Assembly (NCBI GenBank): GCA_026005175.1
Contig: BPKO01000011.1
Span: 84,612-148,611 of the forward strand
Source: Candidatus Tectimicrobiota bacterium
GTDB lineage: Bacteria; Tectomicrobia; Entotheonellia; Entotheonellales; Entotheonellaceae
DNA: 64,000 bases
Direction of reading: 5' to 3'
The stretch's first letter is position 1. The number at the start of each line of letters is the position of its first letter. Under the pieces are notes generated by a model, which made no database searches, was not told where the DNA came from, and was given only the letters and a program-made list of their open reading frames with translations. The translations under genes and the position numbers were made by a program. This document shows, in pieces, positions 54,299 through 62,691 of the stretch.

Positions 54299-55093
54299 AT
54301 GAGCACAACCGAACGCCTCGACCTCCTTTTGGTAAAACGCGGCCTGGTGCGCAGCCGCGAGCAGGCGCGGCGCCTGATCCTGGCCGGCAAGGTGACGGTG
54401 GCCGGCCAGCCGGCAAGCAAAGCAGGCACGCGGGTGCCTGTTGACGCCGCGCTGGCGGTGCAGGAGGCCTGCCCTTACGTCAGCCGCGGCGGCCTCAAGC
54501 TGGCGGCTGCCCTCGACCACTTCCAGCTCGAGGTGCGGGGATGGGTGGCCGCCGATATTGGGGCCGGGACCGGCGGCTTTACCGACTGCTTGCTGCAGCG
54601 CGGGGTGCGCCGCGTCTACGCCATCGACGTCGGCTACGGCCAGCTGGCCTGGTCCCTGCGCCAGGACCCGCGGGTGGTGGTCATGGAGCGGGTCAACGCC
54701 CGCTACTTGACGGCGGCGGCGCTGCCCGAGCCGGTAGACTTGGTCACCATCGACGTGTCGTTCATTTCCCTCCTGCAGGTGCTGCCCGCCGCCCTTACCC
54801 TTCTTAAACCTGCCGGCCAGGTGGTGGCCCTGGTCAAGCCGCAGTTCGAAGCCCGCCGCGGCCAGGTGGGCAAAGGCGGCATCGTGCGCGACCCGGCGGT
54901 GCACGCCGAGGTGCTGCGGCGTGTGACCGCCTGGGCGGTGGCACGCGGGCTGGTGGTGCGCGGCCTTATGCCTTCCCCTCTGCGCGGCGCCGAGGGCAAC
55001 GTGGAGTTTTTCCTCCACCTTGCCCCCGGCGGCCGGCAAGAAGAGGAGATAGAGGCGCTGGTGGCACAGTGCCTGGCCGCCGCGGCGCCCTAA
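54299..55093 (+). CDS. tlyA: TlyA-family rRNA 2'-O-methyltransferase
   Basis: 264 residues. The N-terminal S4 RNA-binding domain has [31 protein letters not shown]. The FtsJ-like methylase has [16 protein letters not shown], the SAM motif [18 protein letters not shown] and [26 protein letters not shown] and [10 protein letters not shown] supply the K-D-K-type catalytic residues. Family members methylate 16S and 23S rRNA, and some are annotated as haemolysins. An in-frame ATG at 54281 is an alternative start; neither has a strong ribosome binding site. Confidence 0.92.
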   Translation: MSTTERLDLLLVKRGLVRSREQARRLILAGKVTVAGQPASKAGTRVPVDAALAVQEACPYVSRGGLKLAAALDHFQLEVRGWVAADIGAGTGGFTDCLLQRGVRRVYAIDVGYGQLAWSLRQDPRVVVMERVNARYLTAAALPEPVDLVTIDVSFISLLQVLPAALTLLKPAGQVVALVKPQFEARRGQVGKGGIVRDPAVHAEVLRRVTAWAVARGLVVRGLMPSPLRGAEGNVEFFLHLAPGGRQEEEIEALVAQCLAAAAP

Positions 55094-55105
55094 ACGGCGC
55101 CGGCA

Positions 55106-55134
55106 TTGACGAAGCCAGGCAGGTGCAGTACAAA
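55106..55134 (+). promoter_or_regulatory. Sigma-70 promoter of the second DUF5752/treT cassette, leaderless
   Basis: TTGACG, 17 bp and TACAAA are followed by TCTAAAT and the ATG at 55142, so the 5' leader would be about one base long. No Shine-Dalgarno sequence is present. Confidence 0.6.
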
Positions 55135-55141
55135 TCTAAAT

Positions 55142-55798
55142 ATGCCACTCGAGGGTCTGAGTCCTGCCGAGCCCTTTCACTTTGTCGCCCAGTCGGGGGT
55201 GGTGCGCTGGACCGGGTACATCGCCGAGGACTTGCCCTCGCTGCTCGACAACCTGCGTCAGGTGCCCCCGGCGTCGATTTACTACCACGTCTACTACGCC
55301 GCCTTCTGGCAGCGGCGCGCCACGTCGGCGGAGTACCTCAACGACTTTGCCCGCTGGGTGGCCACCGCTCTCGGGCAAAAAGGGCTGGCCGAGCGCCTGG
55401 CCAGCGTCGATCCCATAGAGTGTACCGGCCCGCGCGAGTGCGCCGAGCGCCTGGCAGCGCACGTGCAGGACTACGTCGGCGTTGGCGAAACCTTCTACCG
55501 CGTCCCCAGCGGCAAGGAGTTTTACTTCCTAGAAGTGCGCAGCTTCCTCTACCCCACCGGAGTCACCGCCGACAGCCCGGCGGCGCTCGCCGAAGCCATC
55601 CGCCGCCTGGGCAGCGGCTGCATCCTGAACCACTTTATCGACGCCCGCTTTCGCTATCGCGGCGCCACCAACGACTTCTCCCAGTGGCTGCGCCTGCGCG
55701 GCGAAGAAGCCAAAGCCGCAGCCCTTGAACGCCTCAACCCCTTTTTCTACGACTTGGCCAAGCTGCAAGAGCAGATCGTGGCGATTCTGAGGGCATAG
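55142..55798 (+). CDS. DUF5752 family protein (copy 2)
   Basis: 218 residues, paralogous to the gene at 22648: SIYYHVYYAAFWQRRATSAEYLNDFARWVATALG, and in the second half GCILNHFIDARFRYRGATNDFSQWLRLRG repeat the aromatic/His and NDF-x-W pattern. The start lacks a ribosome binding site and lies at a predicted transcription start. The TreT-like gene begins 1 bp past its stop. Function unknown; coupling to TreT-like enzymes in two places suggests partnership. Confidence 0.8.
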   Translation: MPLEGLSPAEPFHFVAQSGVVRWTGYIAEDLPSLLDNLRQVPPASIYYHVYYAAFWQRRATSAEYLNDFARWVATALGQKGLAERLASVDPIECTGPRECAERLAAHVQDYVGVGETFYRVPSGKEFYFLEVRSFLYPTGVTADSPAALAEAIRRLGSGCILNHFIDARFRYRGATNDFSQWLRLRGEEAKAAALERLNPFFYDLAKLQEQIVAILRA

Positions 55799-55799
55799 C

Positions 55800-57035
55800 A
55801 TGGACGACCCGCTTCGCCTCGATGATTACGCGCCGTTTGTGGGTGAGGCCACGGTCGAGGAGATCCGCCTTCTGGCCCGCCAGGTGGCCGGCGCCCGCAT
55901 CCAGCACCTCAACTCGACGCGCGTAGGCGGCGGGGTGGCCGAGCTGCTGGGGCGCCTTGTCCCCTTGATGAACGACGTGGGGCTGGAAGCCGAGTGGACG
56001 GTCATTGAAGCGCCAGAGGCGTTTTTTGCCGTCACCAAGCGCTTCCACAACGCCCTGCACGGCGCCCCCGTGGCGCTGGAGCCCGAGATGCTCTCGCTTT
56101 ACCGGCAGGTGATGGCAGAAAACGCCGCCAAGCTGCGCCCCGATGCCGACTTCATCGTCATCCACGACCCCCAGCCCCTGGGGCTGGTGGAGTGGCGGCA
56201 CCAGACGGCAGCGCGCTGGATCTGGCGCTGCCACATCGACATTGCGGCGGCCGACTTGCGGGTGTGGGGCTTTCTCAAGCCGCTCATCGACCGCTTCGAT
56301 GCCATGATCGTGCACATTCCCCAGTTTTTGCGCCGCGACGTCTTCGTGCCCCAGTACATCGTGCCGCCCTTTATCGACCCGCTCAGCGCCAAAAACCGCG
56401 AGCTGCCTGCCGCCACCGTGCAGCAGGTGCTCAAGGACTACCAGATCCCCGACGACCAGCCCTTCATCTTGCAAGTGAGCCGCTTCGACCGCCTCAAAGA
56501 CCCGCTGGGAGCGCTGCGCGCCTATGAGATGGTCAAACGCTCCATCGACGTGGGCTTTGTTATGGCCGGCAACTTCGCCACCGATGACCCCGAAGGGCGC
56601 GAGGTGTTCGAGGAGGTGTCGCAGAAGGCCAGGCTGCTGGCCGACACCAAGCTCATCGTCAACGCCGACGATACGGCGATCAACGCCCTGCAGCGGGCAG
56701 CGGCGGTGGTGATTCAGAAGTCCCTGCGCGAGGGCTTTGGCCTGGCGGTGACCGAGGCGATGTGGAAAGGCAAGCCGGTGGTAGGGGGCGACACGGGCGG
56801 CATTGCCTACCAGATCCTCGACGGCGTCACCGGCTTCCTGGTGAAAACCGTGGAAGGGGCGGCCTACCGGCTGCGGCAGCTGCTTTCCAACCCGCTTCTC
56901 GCCGAGCGCATCGGCCAGGAAGCCCACTTGTGGGTGCAGAGCACTTTCCTGGTGCCCCACTACCTGCGCAACTGGCTGTGCGTGCTGCTGGCCTGCCGGC
57001 ATCCCGAAAGCGGCCTCACGGCGCTGGCCACCTGA
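55800..57035 (+). CDS. TreT-like trehalose synthase / GT4 glycosyltransferase (copy 2)
   Basis: 411 residues, clearly homologous to the enzyme at 23318. [23 protein letters not shown] is the N-lobe loop, with FIVIHDPQPLGLVEWRHQ, WIWRCHIDIAAAD and YIVPPFIDPLSAKNREL. The C-lobe has LQVSRFDRLKDPLGALRAYE and [29 protein letters not shown]. It lies between its DUF5752 gene and another glycosyltransferase. The donor is probably an NDP-glucose; the two paralogues may differ in acceptor or regulation. Confidence 0.9.
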   Translation: MDDPLRLDDYAPFVGEATVEEIRLLARQVAGARIQHLNSTRVGGGVAELLGRLVPLMNDVGLEAEWTVIEAPEAFFAVTKRFHNALHGAPVALEPEMLSLYRQVMAENAAKLRPDADFIVIHDPQPLGLVEWRHQTAARWIWRCHIDIAAADLRVWGFLKPLIDRFDAMIVHIPQFLRRDVFVPQYIVPPFIDPLSAKNRELPAATVQQVLKDYQIPDDQPFILQVSRFDRLKDPLGALRAYEMVKRSIDVGFVMAGNFATDDPEGREVFEEVSQKARLLADTKLIVNADDTAINALQRAAAVVIQKSLREGFGLAVTEAMWKGKPVVGGDTGGIAYQILDGVTGFLVKTVEGAAYRLRQLLSNPLLAERIGQEAHLWVQSTFLVPHYLRNWLCVLLACRHPESGLTALAT

Positions 57036-57046
57036 GGTGTCCGGGC

Positions 57047-58075
57047 ATGCGCATCGCCCAGGTCTCTCCGCTTTACGAGCGCGTGCCGCCCCTTTACTAC
57101 GGCGGCACCGAGCGCATCGTGGCCTTTCTTACCGAAGAGCTGGTGCGCCAGGGGCACGAGGTGACCCTCTTTGCCAGCGGCGACTCGCTTACCCGCGCGC
57201 GCCTGCGCCCGATCATCCCGCGGGCCCTGCGCCTTGATGGGTCGTACGCCGACCCCATTGCCCCCCACGTGGTGCTCGTCGAGCGCGTCTTTCAGGAGCT
57301 GGCGCACTTCGACGTGGTCCACTTCCACATCGACTACCTGCACTACCCGCTCTTGCGGCGGCAGAAGACGCCCGCCTTGACCACCCTGCACGGGCGCCTC
57401 GACTTGCCCGAGCTGCGGCTCCTGTACGCCGAGTTTCGCGAGGTGGGCGTGGTCTCGATTTCCAATGCCCAGCGGCGGCCCCTGCCCTGGCTGAACTGGC
57501 TAGGGACCGTCTACCACGGCCTGCCGCCCGAGCAGCACGCCTTTCGCGACACGCCCGGCCAGTACCTGGCCTTTGTGAGCCGCTTGTCGCCGGAAAAAGG
57601 GGCCGAGCGGGCCATTGCCATCGCCCGCCGCGCCGGCCTGCCGCTGAAGCTGGCCGGCAAAGTGGACGCCGTTGACCGCGCCTACTTCGAGGCGGTGGTC
57701 AAGCCCTTGCTGCGCGAGCCGGGCGTCGAGTACCTGGGCGAGATCAGCGAAGCCGAAAAAGACGCCCTGCTGGGGCAGGCCGCCGCCTTGCTCTTTCCCA
57801 TCACCTGGCCCGAGCCCTTTGGCCTGGTGATGATCGAGGCCATGGCCTGCGGCACGCCGGTGATCGCCTTTCCCTATGGCTCGGTGCCGGAAGTGATCGA
57901 CGACGGCGTCACCGGCTTTGTGGTGCCCGACGTCGATGCGGCGGTGCAGGCGGTGGCCCGGCTGGACACCCTGAGCCGGCAGCGTTGCCGCGAGACCTTC
58001 CTGGCGCGCTTTACCGCCGCGCGCATGGCCCAGGACTACCTGCGCCTCTACGCCCGCCTGCTGGCCGGACCCTAA
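57047..58075 (+). CDS. Glycosyltransferase family 4 protein
   Basis: 342 residues. MRIAQVSPLYERVPPLYYGGTERIVAFLTEELVRQGHEVTLFAS is the N-lobe, and VVHFHIDYLHYPLL and TLHGRLDLPEL follow. The C-lobe has AFVSRLSPEKGAERAI and LFPITWPEPFGLVMIEAMACGTPVIAF (E-x7-E). It resembles short GT4 enzymes of unknown acceptor seen in stress or polysaccharide clusters. It starts 11 bp after the TreT-like gene, probably in one operon. Confidence 0.9.
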   Translation: MRIAQVSPLYERVPPLYYGGTERIVAFLTEELVRQGHEVTLFASGDSLTRARLRPIIPRALRLDGSYADPIAPHVVLVERVFQELAHFDVVHFHIDYLHYPLLRRQKTPALTTLHGRLDLPELRLLYAEFREVGVVSISNAQRRPLPWLNWLGTVYHGLPPEQHAFRDTPGQYLAFVSRLSPEKGAERAIAIARRAGLPLKLAGKVDAVDRAYFEAVVKPLLREPGVEYLGEISEAEKDALLGQAAALLFPITWPEPFGLVMIEAMACGTPVIAFPYGSVPEVIDDGVTGFVVPDVDAAVQAVARLDTLSRQRCRETFLARFTAARMAQDYLRLYARLLAGP

Positions 58076-58116
58076 GCCGGATGCTATATTTCTCCCAGCA
58101 GCAAGAGGAGCACGGC

Positions 58117-58725
58117 ATGCCAGAATCCCTGCGGCGCGTGGCGGCCGGCCAGTTCAGCTTGGGAACGGCGGAAGAGGTGCGCGCTTGCCTCGAAGTGGAA
58201 GACGGCCGCCCTTACATTGCCCTGGAAGTCTGCCGCCGCACCGCCGAGGGAGAGGTGGCGCCCAGCGGCCGCGGCCTGCGCTTTCCCGCCACCTTGCTGC
58301 CCGAGCTCAAGCGCCTGGTGCAGCACGTGGAGGAATGCCTGATTCGCGAGGGCTTTTCGGACGACTTCCAGGATCTGGCACAGCTGCGGGCCGAGCGGGA
58401 AGTGGCCTTCGCCCACCCCAGCGAGCGTGAATTTGCCCGTCTTCTTGACTTCTACCGCATCCCCTGGGAGTATGAGCCCCGCACCTTCCCCATTCAGTGG
58501 GACGCGCAAGGCAACGTGGTGGAGAGCTTTACCCCAGATTTCTACTTGCCAGAACAGGACCTCTACATCGAGCTGACCACGCGCAAGCAAAGCCTGGTGA
58601 CCAAGAAGAACCGCAAGCTGCGGCTTTTCCGGCAGCACTATCCGGAAGTGAAGCTCAAGGTGTTTTACGGCAAGGACTACCGGCGGCTGCTGCAGAAGTA
58701 CGGGGTACAGGTAGACACAAAATGA
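58117..58725 (+). CDS. PD-(D/E)XK-like nuclease-fold protein
   Basis: 202 residues. The N-terminal 90 have strands and helices I do not recognise (LKRLVQHVEECLIREGFSDDF). The C-terminal half reads EREFARLLDFYRIPWEYEPRTF, then ESFTPDFYLPEQDLYIELTTRKQ and KLKVFYGKDYRRLLQKYG. This is the E...PD...E-x-K layout of Vsr/TnsA-like nucleases, but the catalytic E-x-K reads E-L-T. The ATG at 58117 has AGAGGAG upstream; the frame opens at 58081. It ends exactly at the start of a structured-RNA candidate before hpt. Confidence 0.7.
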   Translation: MPESLRRVAAGQFSLGTAEEVRACLEVEDGRPYIALEVCRRTAEGEVAPSGRGLRFPATLLPELKRLVQHVEECLIREGFSDDFQDLAQLRAEREVAFAHPSEREFARLLDFYRIPWEYEPRTFPIQWDAQGNVVESFTPDFYLPEQDLYIELTTRKQSLVTKKNRKLRLFRQHYPEVKLKVFYGKDYRRLLQKYGVQVDTK

Positions 58726-58869
58726 CCCTGGGAACTTACGGCTTCTCGCTCCACCGGAGCCACCGTCTCTGCCGCCGGCTAACTTCTGCGCGGGACAACG
58801 CCCGGCAGCCTGCTAACCTTCGGGAAACGGCGCTCAGGATACGGGCTGAGAAGCTTTCGTTTCCCAGGG
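58726..58869 (+). ncRNA. Candidate structured RNA between the nuclease-like gene and hpt
   Basis: The 199-bp gap has nested pairing. CCCTGGGAA (58726) pairs with TTCCCAGGG (58861-58869), and the adjacent C and G can extend it past a bulge. GCTTCTC (58741) pairs with GAGAAGC (58848). Inside are the hairpin GCTCC-ACC-GGAGC and a CTGCCG/CGGCAG stem. CTCAG/CTGAG (58833/58846) could form an alternative that breaks the second stem. A T-rich CCTTTTAATTT follows. It matches no riboswitch, 6S or SRP consensus I know. It may be a cis-regulator of hpt, an sRNA or a terminator. Confidence 0.4.
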
Positions 58870-58924
58870 CCACCTTTTAATTTACACCCTGTTTGCCAGC
58901 TGTCAAGGGCCAGGGGGAAGCAGG

Positions 58925-59464
58925 ATGCCCTGTCGCGACATCGCCGAGGTGCTGTTTTCTGCGGCCGAGCTGCGCGCCCGGGTCGAAGCGCTGGGGCAGG
59001 AAATCAGCGCCGCCTATGCCGGCAAGGACCTGGTGCTGGTGGGCATCCTCAAAGGGGCGGTGGTCTTCCTGGCCGACCTCATGCGCGCCATCAGCGTGCC
59101 GCTGGCGGTGGACTTTCTGGCCATTGCCAGCTACGGCAGCAAGCGGGCTTCCGGAGTGGTGCGCCTGACCAAAGACCTCGACGAGGACATCGGGGGCCGC
59201 CACGTTTTGGTGGTGGAAGACATCGTGGACACCGGGCTCACCCTCAGCTACTTGCTGCGCACCCTGGAGGCGCGGCGGCCGGCCAGCCTGCAAGTGTGCA
59301 CGCTGCTCGACCGCACGGTGCGCCGCATCGTGCCGCTGCCCATTGCCTTTCGGGGCTTTGAGCTTCCCGACCGCTTTGTGGTGGGCTATGGGCTCGACTA
59401 CCGCCAGCGCTACCGCAACCTGCCCTTTATCGGGGTGCTTACGCCAGAGGCCCTAGAGCGCTAA
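58925..59464 (+). CDS. hpt: Hypoxanthine phosphoribosyltransferase
   Basis: Purine salvage: joins hypoxanthine or guanine to PRPP; 179 residues. LVLVGILKGAVVFLADLMRAI binds pyrophosphate, and DFLAIASYGSKRASGVVRLTKDLDEDI is the mobile loop. VLVVEDIVDTGLTLSYLL is the PRPP motif. Then come TLLDRTVRRIVPLPIAFRGFELPDRFVVGYGLDY and YRNLPFIGVL. GGGGGAAGCAGG precedes the ATG. The unusual leader described above may control it. Confidence 0.95.
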   Translation: MPCRDIAEVLFSAAELRARVEALGQEISAAYAGKDLVLVGILKGAVVFLADLMRAISVPLAVDFLAIASYGSKRASGVVRLTKDLDEDIGGRHVLVVEDIVDTGLTLSYLLRTLEARRPASLQVCTLLDRTVRRIVPLPIAFRGFELPDRFVVGYGLDYRQRYRNLPFIGVLTPEALER

Positions 59465-59487
59465 CCGCCGCGCATGGAGAGAGGCTC

Positions 59488-59881
59488 ATGCACTACGACG
59501 AGTTCGTTATCCGCGTCCAGCACGAAGCCGGGCTGGACACGCCCGAGGAGGCCGTGCAGGCCATCCGGGCCACCCTGGAGACCCTGGGGGAGCGCCTGGA
59601 CAATCCGGAAAAAGCGCAGCTGGCTTCCGAGCTGCCCAAAGAGCTGCGTGCTTTCTTAGAGCAGCACCCCCAACACGCAGGTCTTTGGCCTTGAGGAGTT
59701 TTACCACCGCGTCAGCGCCCGCGCCGGGGTGCGCCGCGGCCGCGCCGAAGCGCTGGCGCAGGCGGTGATGCGCGTGCTGGCGGAAGCGGTTTCGGCAGGG
59801 GAGCTGGCCGACGTGCGGCTGCGCCTGGCTCCGGAGTTTGACCCTCTCTTTTCGCCAGCTCAGGGAGCGCCAGGAGGGTGA
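59488..59881 (+). pseudogene. DUF2267 protein, one frameshift
   Basis: MHYDEFVIRVQHEAGLDTPEEAVQAIRATLETLGERLD then ELPKELRAFLEQHP is the first helical repeat. VFGLEEFYHRVSARAGVRRGRAEALAQAVMRVLAEAV and LRLAPEFDPLF form the second, in the next frame. The break is at CACCCCCAACACG (near 59670); dropping one C gives QHPNTQVFGLEEF and about 130 residues, the normal length. DUF2267 proteins often accompany Hsp20 and other stress genes. GAGAGGC precedes the ATG, 23 bp after hpt. Confidence 0.88.
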
Positions 59882-60264
59882 CGGCGCGCTTTGGCCAGCG
59901 CGTCCTCGATGGCCCGCAGGAGCTGGTCTTGCTCGCTGCCAGGGGGGCGCGGCAGGCCAAGGTCGGTGGTCTGCTGCGCCAGCACTGCCCGCACGAGCTG
60001 CTCCTGTACCGCGGGCGCCTTCCAGGCCGGATGCCGGCGCAGGCGCAAAGCAACGATACGCCCCCCGGCAATGCTCACTTCGACCACCACCAGCTGCGGG
60101 GTCGGCAAGTCCGAAAACCCCGTGTAGACGCCGTCCTCCCAGGGGCCTATGGCCGGCGAGGGCACGGCGCCGAGAAAAAGCGGCGCCGTGCAGCCACCCA
60201 GCACGAGGATGGCAAGACACGGCGCCAGGTGCGACCAGGCGCTGGGCTTAGGCGACATCGGCAA
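59860..60264 (-). CDS. Lipoprotein with FMN-binding-like domain
   Basis: 134 residues. The signal peptide ends in the lipobox [44 protein letters not shown] resembles the start of FMN_bind domains (DG-x-Y-x-G, V-x-V-x-x-G-x-I). The flavinylation motif S-G-A-T is not seen. It overlaps the 3' ends of both neighbours: 17 bp with the upstream sigma factor and 22 bp with the convergent DUF2267 gene. Its role is unclear. Confidence 0.7.
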   Translation of the reverse strand: MPMSPKPSAWSHLAPCLAILVLGGCTAPLFLGAVPSPAIGPWEDGVYTGFSDLPTPQLVVVEVSIAGGRIVALRLRRHPAWKAPAVQEQLVRAVLAQQTTDLGLPRPPGSEQDQLLRAIEDALAKARRHPPGAP

Positions 60265-61738
60265 AGTCGGCTAGCAGCTGCCGCTGCGGCGCCTGCCGCA
60301 GCTTCTCGAGCGCCTGCCGCTCCAGCTGGCGCACCCGCTCGCGGCTGATACCGAGCAGGTTGCCGATTTCCTGCAGGCTGTAAGGCTGCGGCGTGTCCAG
60401 CCCGTAGCGCAGGCGCAGGATCAGTGCCTCCCGCTCGGGCAATTCGGCCAGGCAGGCAGCCAGCCGGTGCCGCAGCTCTTCCTCGGCCGCCGCCTCTTCC
60501 GGCAGCGGCGCCTGCGCGTCTTCCAGGATGTCGCCCAGCTCGCCGCCATCCTCGGTCACCGGCTTGTCGAGGCGGGTGATGGGTTGGATGGCGGTGATCA
60601 GGTCCTCCACTTCCTTAGGCGTCCAGCCCAGCTCGGCGCTCAGCTCCTGCACGCTGGGCGTGCGGCCAAGGGCGTCGCGCAGCCGGTCGGTGGCGGCACG
60701 CAGCTTGTTCTTGCGCTCCACCACGTGGCCCGGCAGGCGCACGGTACGGTGCTGCTCGGTAATCGCCCGGCTGATGGCCTGGCGGATCCACCAGTGGGCG
60801 TAAGTGACGAACTTCAGCCCGCGCTGCGGCTCGAACTTCTCCAGGGCCCGCATGAGGCCGATGTTGCCTTCCTGGATGAGGTCGAGAAACGGCACCCCGC
60901 GGCCCCGGTAGCGATTGGCCACGTGGATCACCAGGCGCAGGTTGGCTTGCACCATCTGCGCTTTGGCGTCCTCGAGGGCCTGCTGCGCGCGCTGCCAGCC
61001 GCGGTAAGCGGCCCGCAGGGCCGGCGCCTGCGGCTGCGCCTGCAGCTCGGCCGCCAGCGCTGCGGCCATCGCCTCGTGCACCGTGCTGGGTAAGGCCAGG
61101 CTGTCGCAAATGGCAAGCCACTGCTGCCACAGCTGGCGGCGCTCCTGCCGCACGGCACGCCGCCGCCTTGCCGGGGCGGCGGCGAGGCGCTCGAGGCGGG
61201 CGGCAATTTCTTGCAGGCCCCGTACCGCTTCGCGCAGCCGCACCAGGGCCACCGCCTGGGACGCCGGCGTGGTGCCGGCCTCCGGGCACACCTGTGCCAG
61301 GGGGAGTTCGTCGCGCTCCACCTGGGCCAGCAGGCGCATCAGGGTGGGCAGAGCCACCGGTGAGGTGTACAAAGCACGCCGCACCCGCGCCTTGTAGTGC
61401 TCGATGCGCGCCCACAGCGCCCGCTCTTCTGCCCGGCTGAGCAGGGCATGGCGGCGGACGTCGCCAAAGTACTGGGCCACGAGCGATTCGATCTCTCCGG
61501 CTTCCCGCTCTTCGGCCTCGCTTTCGGCTTCCAGGGGCACCTCGACCTCCTCCGCCAGGGGTTCGTCGGCTGCCAGCCCCTCCTCGGCGTCTTCGGCCAA
61601 GACCGCCACGTCGTCCAGGCGCTGCCGGGCCAAGACGTCCCGCGGCTGGAGGGCGAGCTGCACCTCTTCCTGCTCGTAGGCCAAAGCCGGCTCGTCTTCA
61701 GTGAAGGTTAAGAAAGCCTGCTTCATGGTCATCGACAT
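60248..61738 (-). CDS. RNA polymerase sigma-70 factor (RpoD-like)
   Basis: 496 residues. An acidic N-terminus (about 1-75) leads to region 1.2 ([23 protein letters not shown]), a non-conserved insert of about 130 residues rich in Arg/Ala, then region 2 ([40 protein letters not shown], then [20 protein letters not shown]). Region 3 and region 4 ([28 protein letters not shown]) follow. The insert is placed as in primary sigma factors, but the N-terminal region 1.1 is atypical, so it may be the housekeeping factor or a close relative. Three ATGs (61738, 61732, 61726) are possible starts. Confidence 0.92.
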   Translation of the reverse strand: MSMTMKQAFLTFTEDEPALAYEQEEVQLALQPRDVLARQRLDDVAVLAEDAEEGLAADEPLAEEVEVPLEAESEAEEREAGEIESLVAQYFGDVRRHALLSRAEERALWARIEHYKARVRRALYTSPVALPTLMRLLAQVERDELPLAQVCPEAGTTPASQAVALVRLREAVRGLQEIAARLERLAAAPARRRRAVRQERRQLWQQWLAICDSLALPSTVHEAMAAALAAELQAQPQAPALRAAYRGWQRAQQALEDAKAQMVQANLRLVIHVANRYRGRGVPFLDLIQEGNIGLMRALEKFEPQRGLKFVTYAHWWIRQAISRAITEQHRTVRLPGHVVERKNKLRAATDRLRDALGRTPSVQELSAELGWTPKEVEDLITAIQPITRLDKPVTEDGGELGDILEDAQAPLPEEAAAEEELRHRLAACLAELPEREALILRLRYGLDTPQPYSLQEIGNLLGISRERVRQLERQALEKLRQAPQRQLLADFADVA

Positions 61739-61860
61739 CGGTGCTTAAACACCTCTTTTTTCGTTATCCCCGCGTGGCGCTGCCGACACGGCGAGCCATC
61801 ACGTGACGTTTCGGGAAGCGCTGGCGGGGAGAGCAACACGCCGGCAAGGGCGCCGCGCCA

Positions 61861-62478
61861 TTACGCCGCAGGGGGATAAGGCCACACAGCCCCCTGCATG
61901 AGGCGCAGGGCGCCGGGCGCCAGTTGCCGCACCACGGCCGGATCGTTCTGCGTTTTGGCGAGCAACATCACCCCTTCGAAGTAAGCGACAATGGTGCGTG
62001 CCGTCATCGACACGTCGGCCGCGGCAAGCGGGCCTTCGCCCGCCGCTTCGCGGAGCATGCGCTCGACCACGCGCGTCCAGCCGTCGAAGGTTTCCTGAAG
62101 CTTCTGACGGATGACGTCGTCTTGCGGGCTCAGTTCCAAGGCCAAGTTTCCCAGGGGGCAGCCGTGCAGGTGGCCGTAGGTTTCTCTGGCCGCCTGCAGG
62201 GCGTCGGCCGCCAGCTCAAAGGCCCGTGCCAGCCGCTCGCCCACCGAGCCCCCGCCCGCCAGGGCAGCTTCCCACATCGCCTGCACGCGGGCAGCATAGG
62301 CCTCGATGACCGCCAGCACCAAGTCACGCTTGGAAGGGAAGAAGTGGTAAAAACTCCCCTTCTTGACCCCGGCCCGGGCGCAGATGTCCTGCACGCTCAC
62401 CGCCGTGGCCCCGCGCACGGAGAAGAGCTCCGTGGCCGTCTGCACCAGCCGGCTGCGCGCATCGCTGACGCGCCCCAT
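61861..62478 (-). CDS. TetR/AcrR-family regulator
   Basis: 205 residues. RSRLVQTATELFSVRGATAVSVQDICARAGVKKGSFYHFFPSKRDLVLAVIEAY is the TetR helix-turn-helix with the typical GSFYHFF motif. The ligand-binding half contains HLHGCPLGNLALELS, characteristic of AcrR-like sensors that respond to electrophiles or small organics. The operator is probably the imperfect repeat at 62503. It is divergent from the sigma-54-driven sigma factor. No efflux genes are next to it. Confidence 0.92.
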   Translation of the reverse strand: MGRVSDARSRLVQTATELFSVRGATAVSVQDICARAGVKKGSFYHFFPSKRDLVLAVIEAYAARVQAMWEAALAGGGSVGERLARAFELAADALQAARETYGHLHGCPLGNLALELSPQDDVIRQKLQETFDGWTRVVERMLREAAGEGPLAAADVSMTARTIVAYFEGVMLLAKTQNDPAVVRQLAPGALRLMQGAVWPYPPAA

Positions 62479-62502
62479 GCCCCCTTCTCCGGCAAATAGT
62501 TG

Positions 62503-62518
62503 ACCAGTCAGCCAATTA
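62503..62518. promoter_or_regulatory. Possible TetR operator
   Basis: TTGACCAGTCAGCCAA is an imperfect inverted repeat 25 bp upstream of the TetR gene start, beside AT-rich ATTAATATA. Confidence 0.4.
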
Positions 62519-62580
62519 ATATACCCCCTGGGGTCGCATTCGTCAACCGGCGCCCGGGGGCGGCAGGCTGTCCGCTGCGG

Positions 62581-62605
62581 GACAATCTGTCAGCGACAGC
62601 CTGTC
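62581..62605. promoter_or_regulatory. Tandem GACA-N3-TGTC activator sites
   Basis: GACAATCTGTC (62581-62591) and GACAGCCTGTC (62595-62605) are two perfect dyads with centres 14 bp apart. They end about 42 bp before the -24 element of the sigma-factor promoter. Confidence 0.7.
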
Positions 62606-62646
62606 GTGAGGGGCGAGCAACCGGGGAAGGCGTAGGGGTTCGGCCC

Positions 62647-62662
62647 TGGCACGCCTTTTGCC
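62647..62662 (+). promoter_or_regulatory. Sigma-54 promoter of the second sigma factor and hsp20
   Basis: TGGCACG-CCTT-TTGCC matches the -24/-12 consensus except the last base, 30 bp before the start codon. Confidence 0.8.
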
Positions 62663-62691
62663 AATTTTTTGTCCGGCAGAGGAGCAAGGGA

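Noticed and set aside
58820-58840. AACGGCGCTCA resembling the 3' end of an SAH riboswitch
   Set aside because: The matching 5' half is absent and the downstream gene is hpt, not a methyl-cycle gene.
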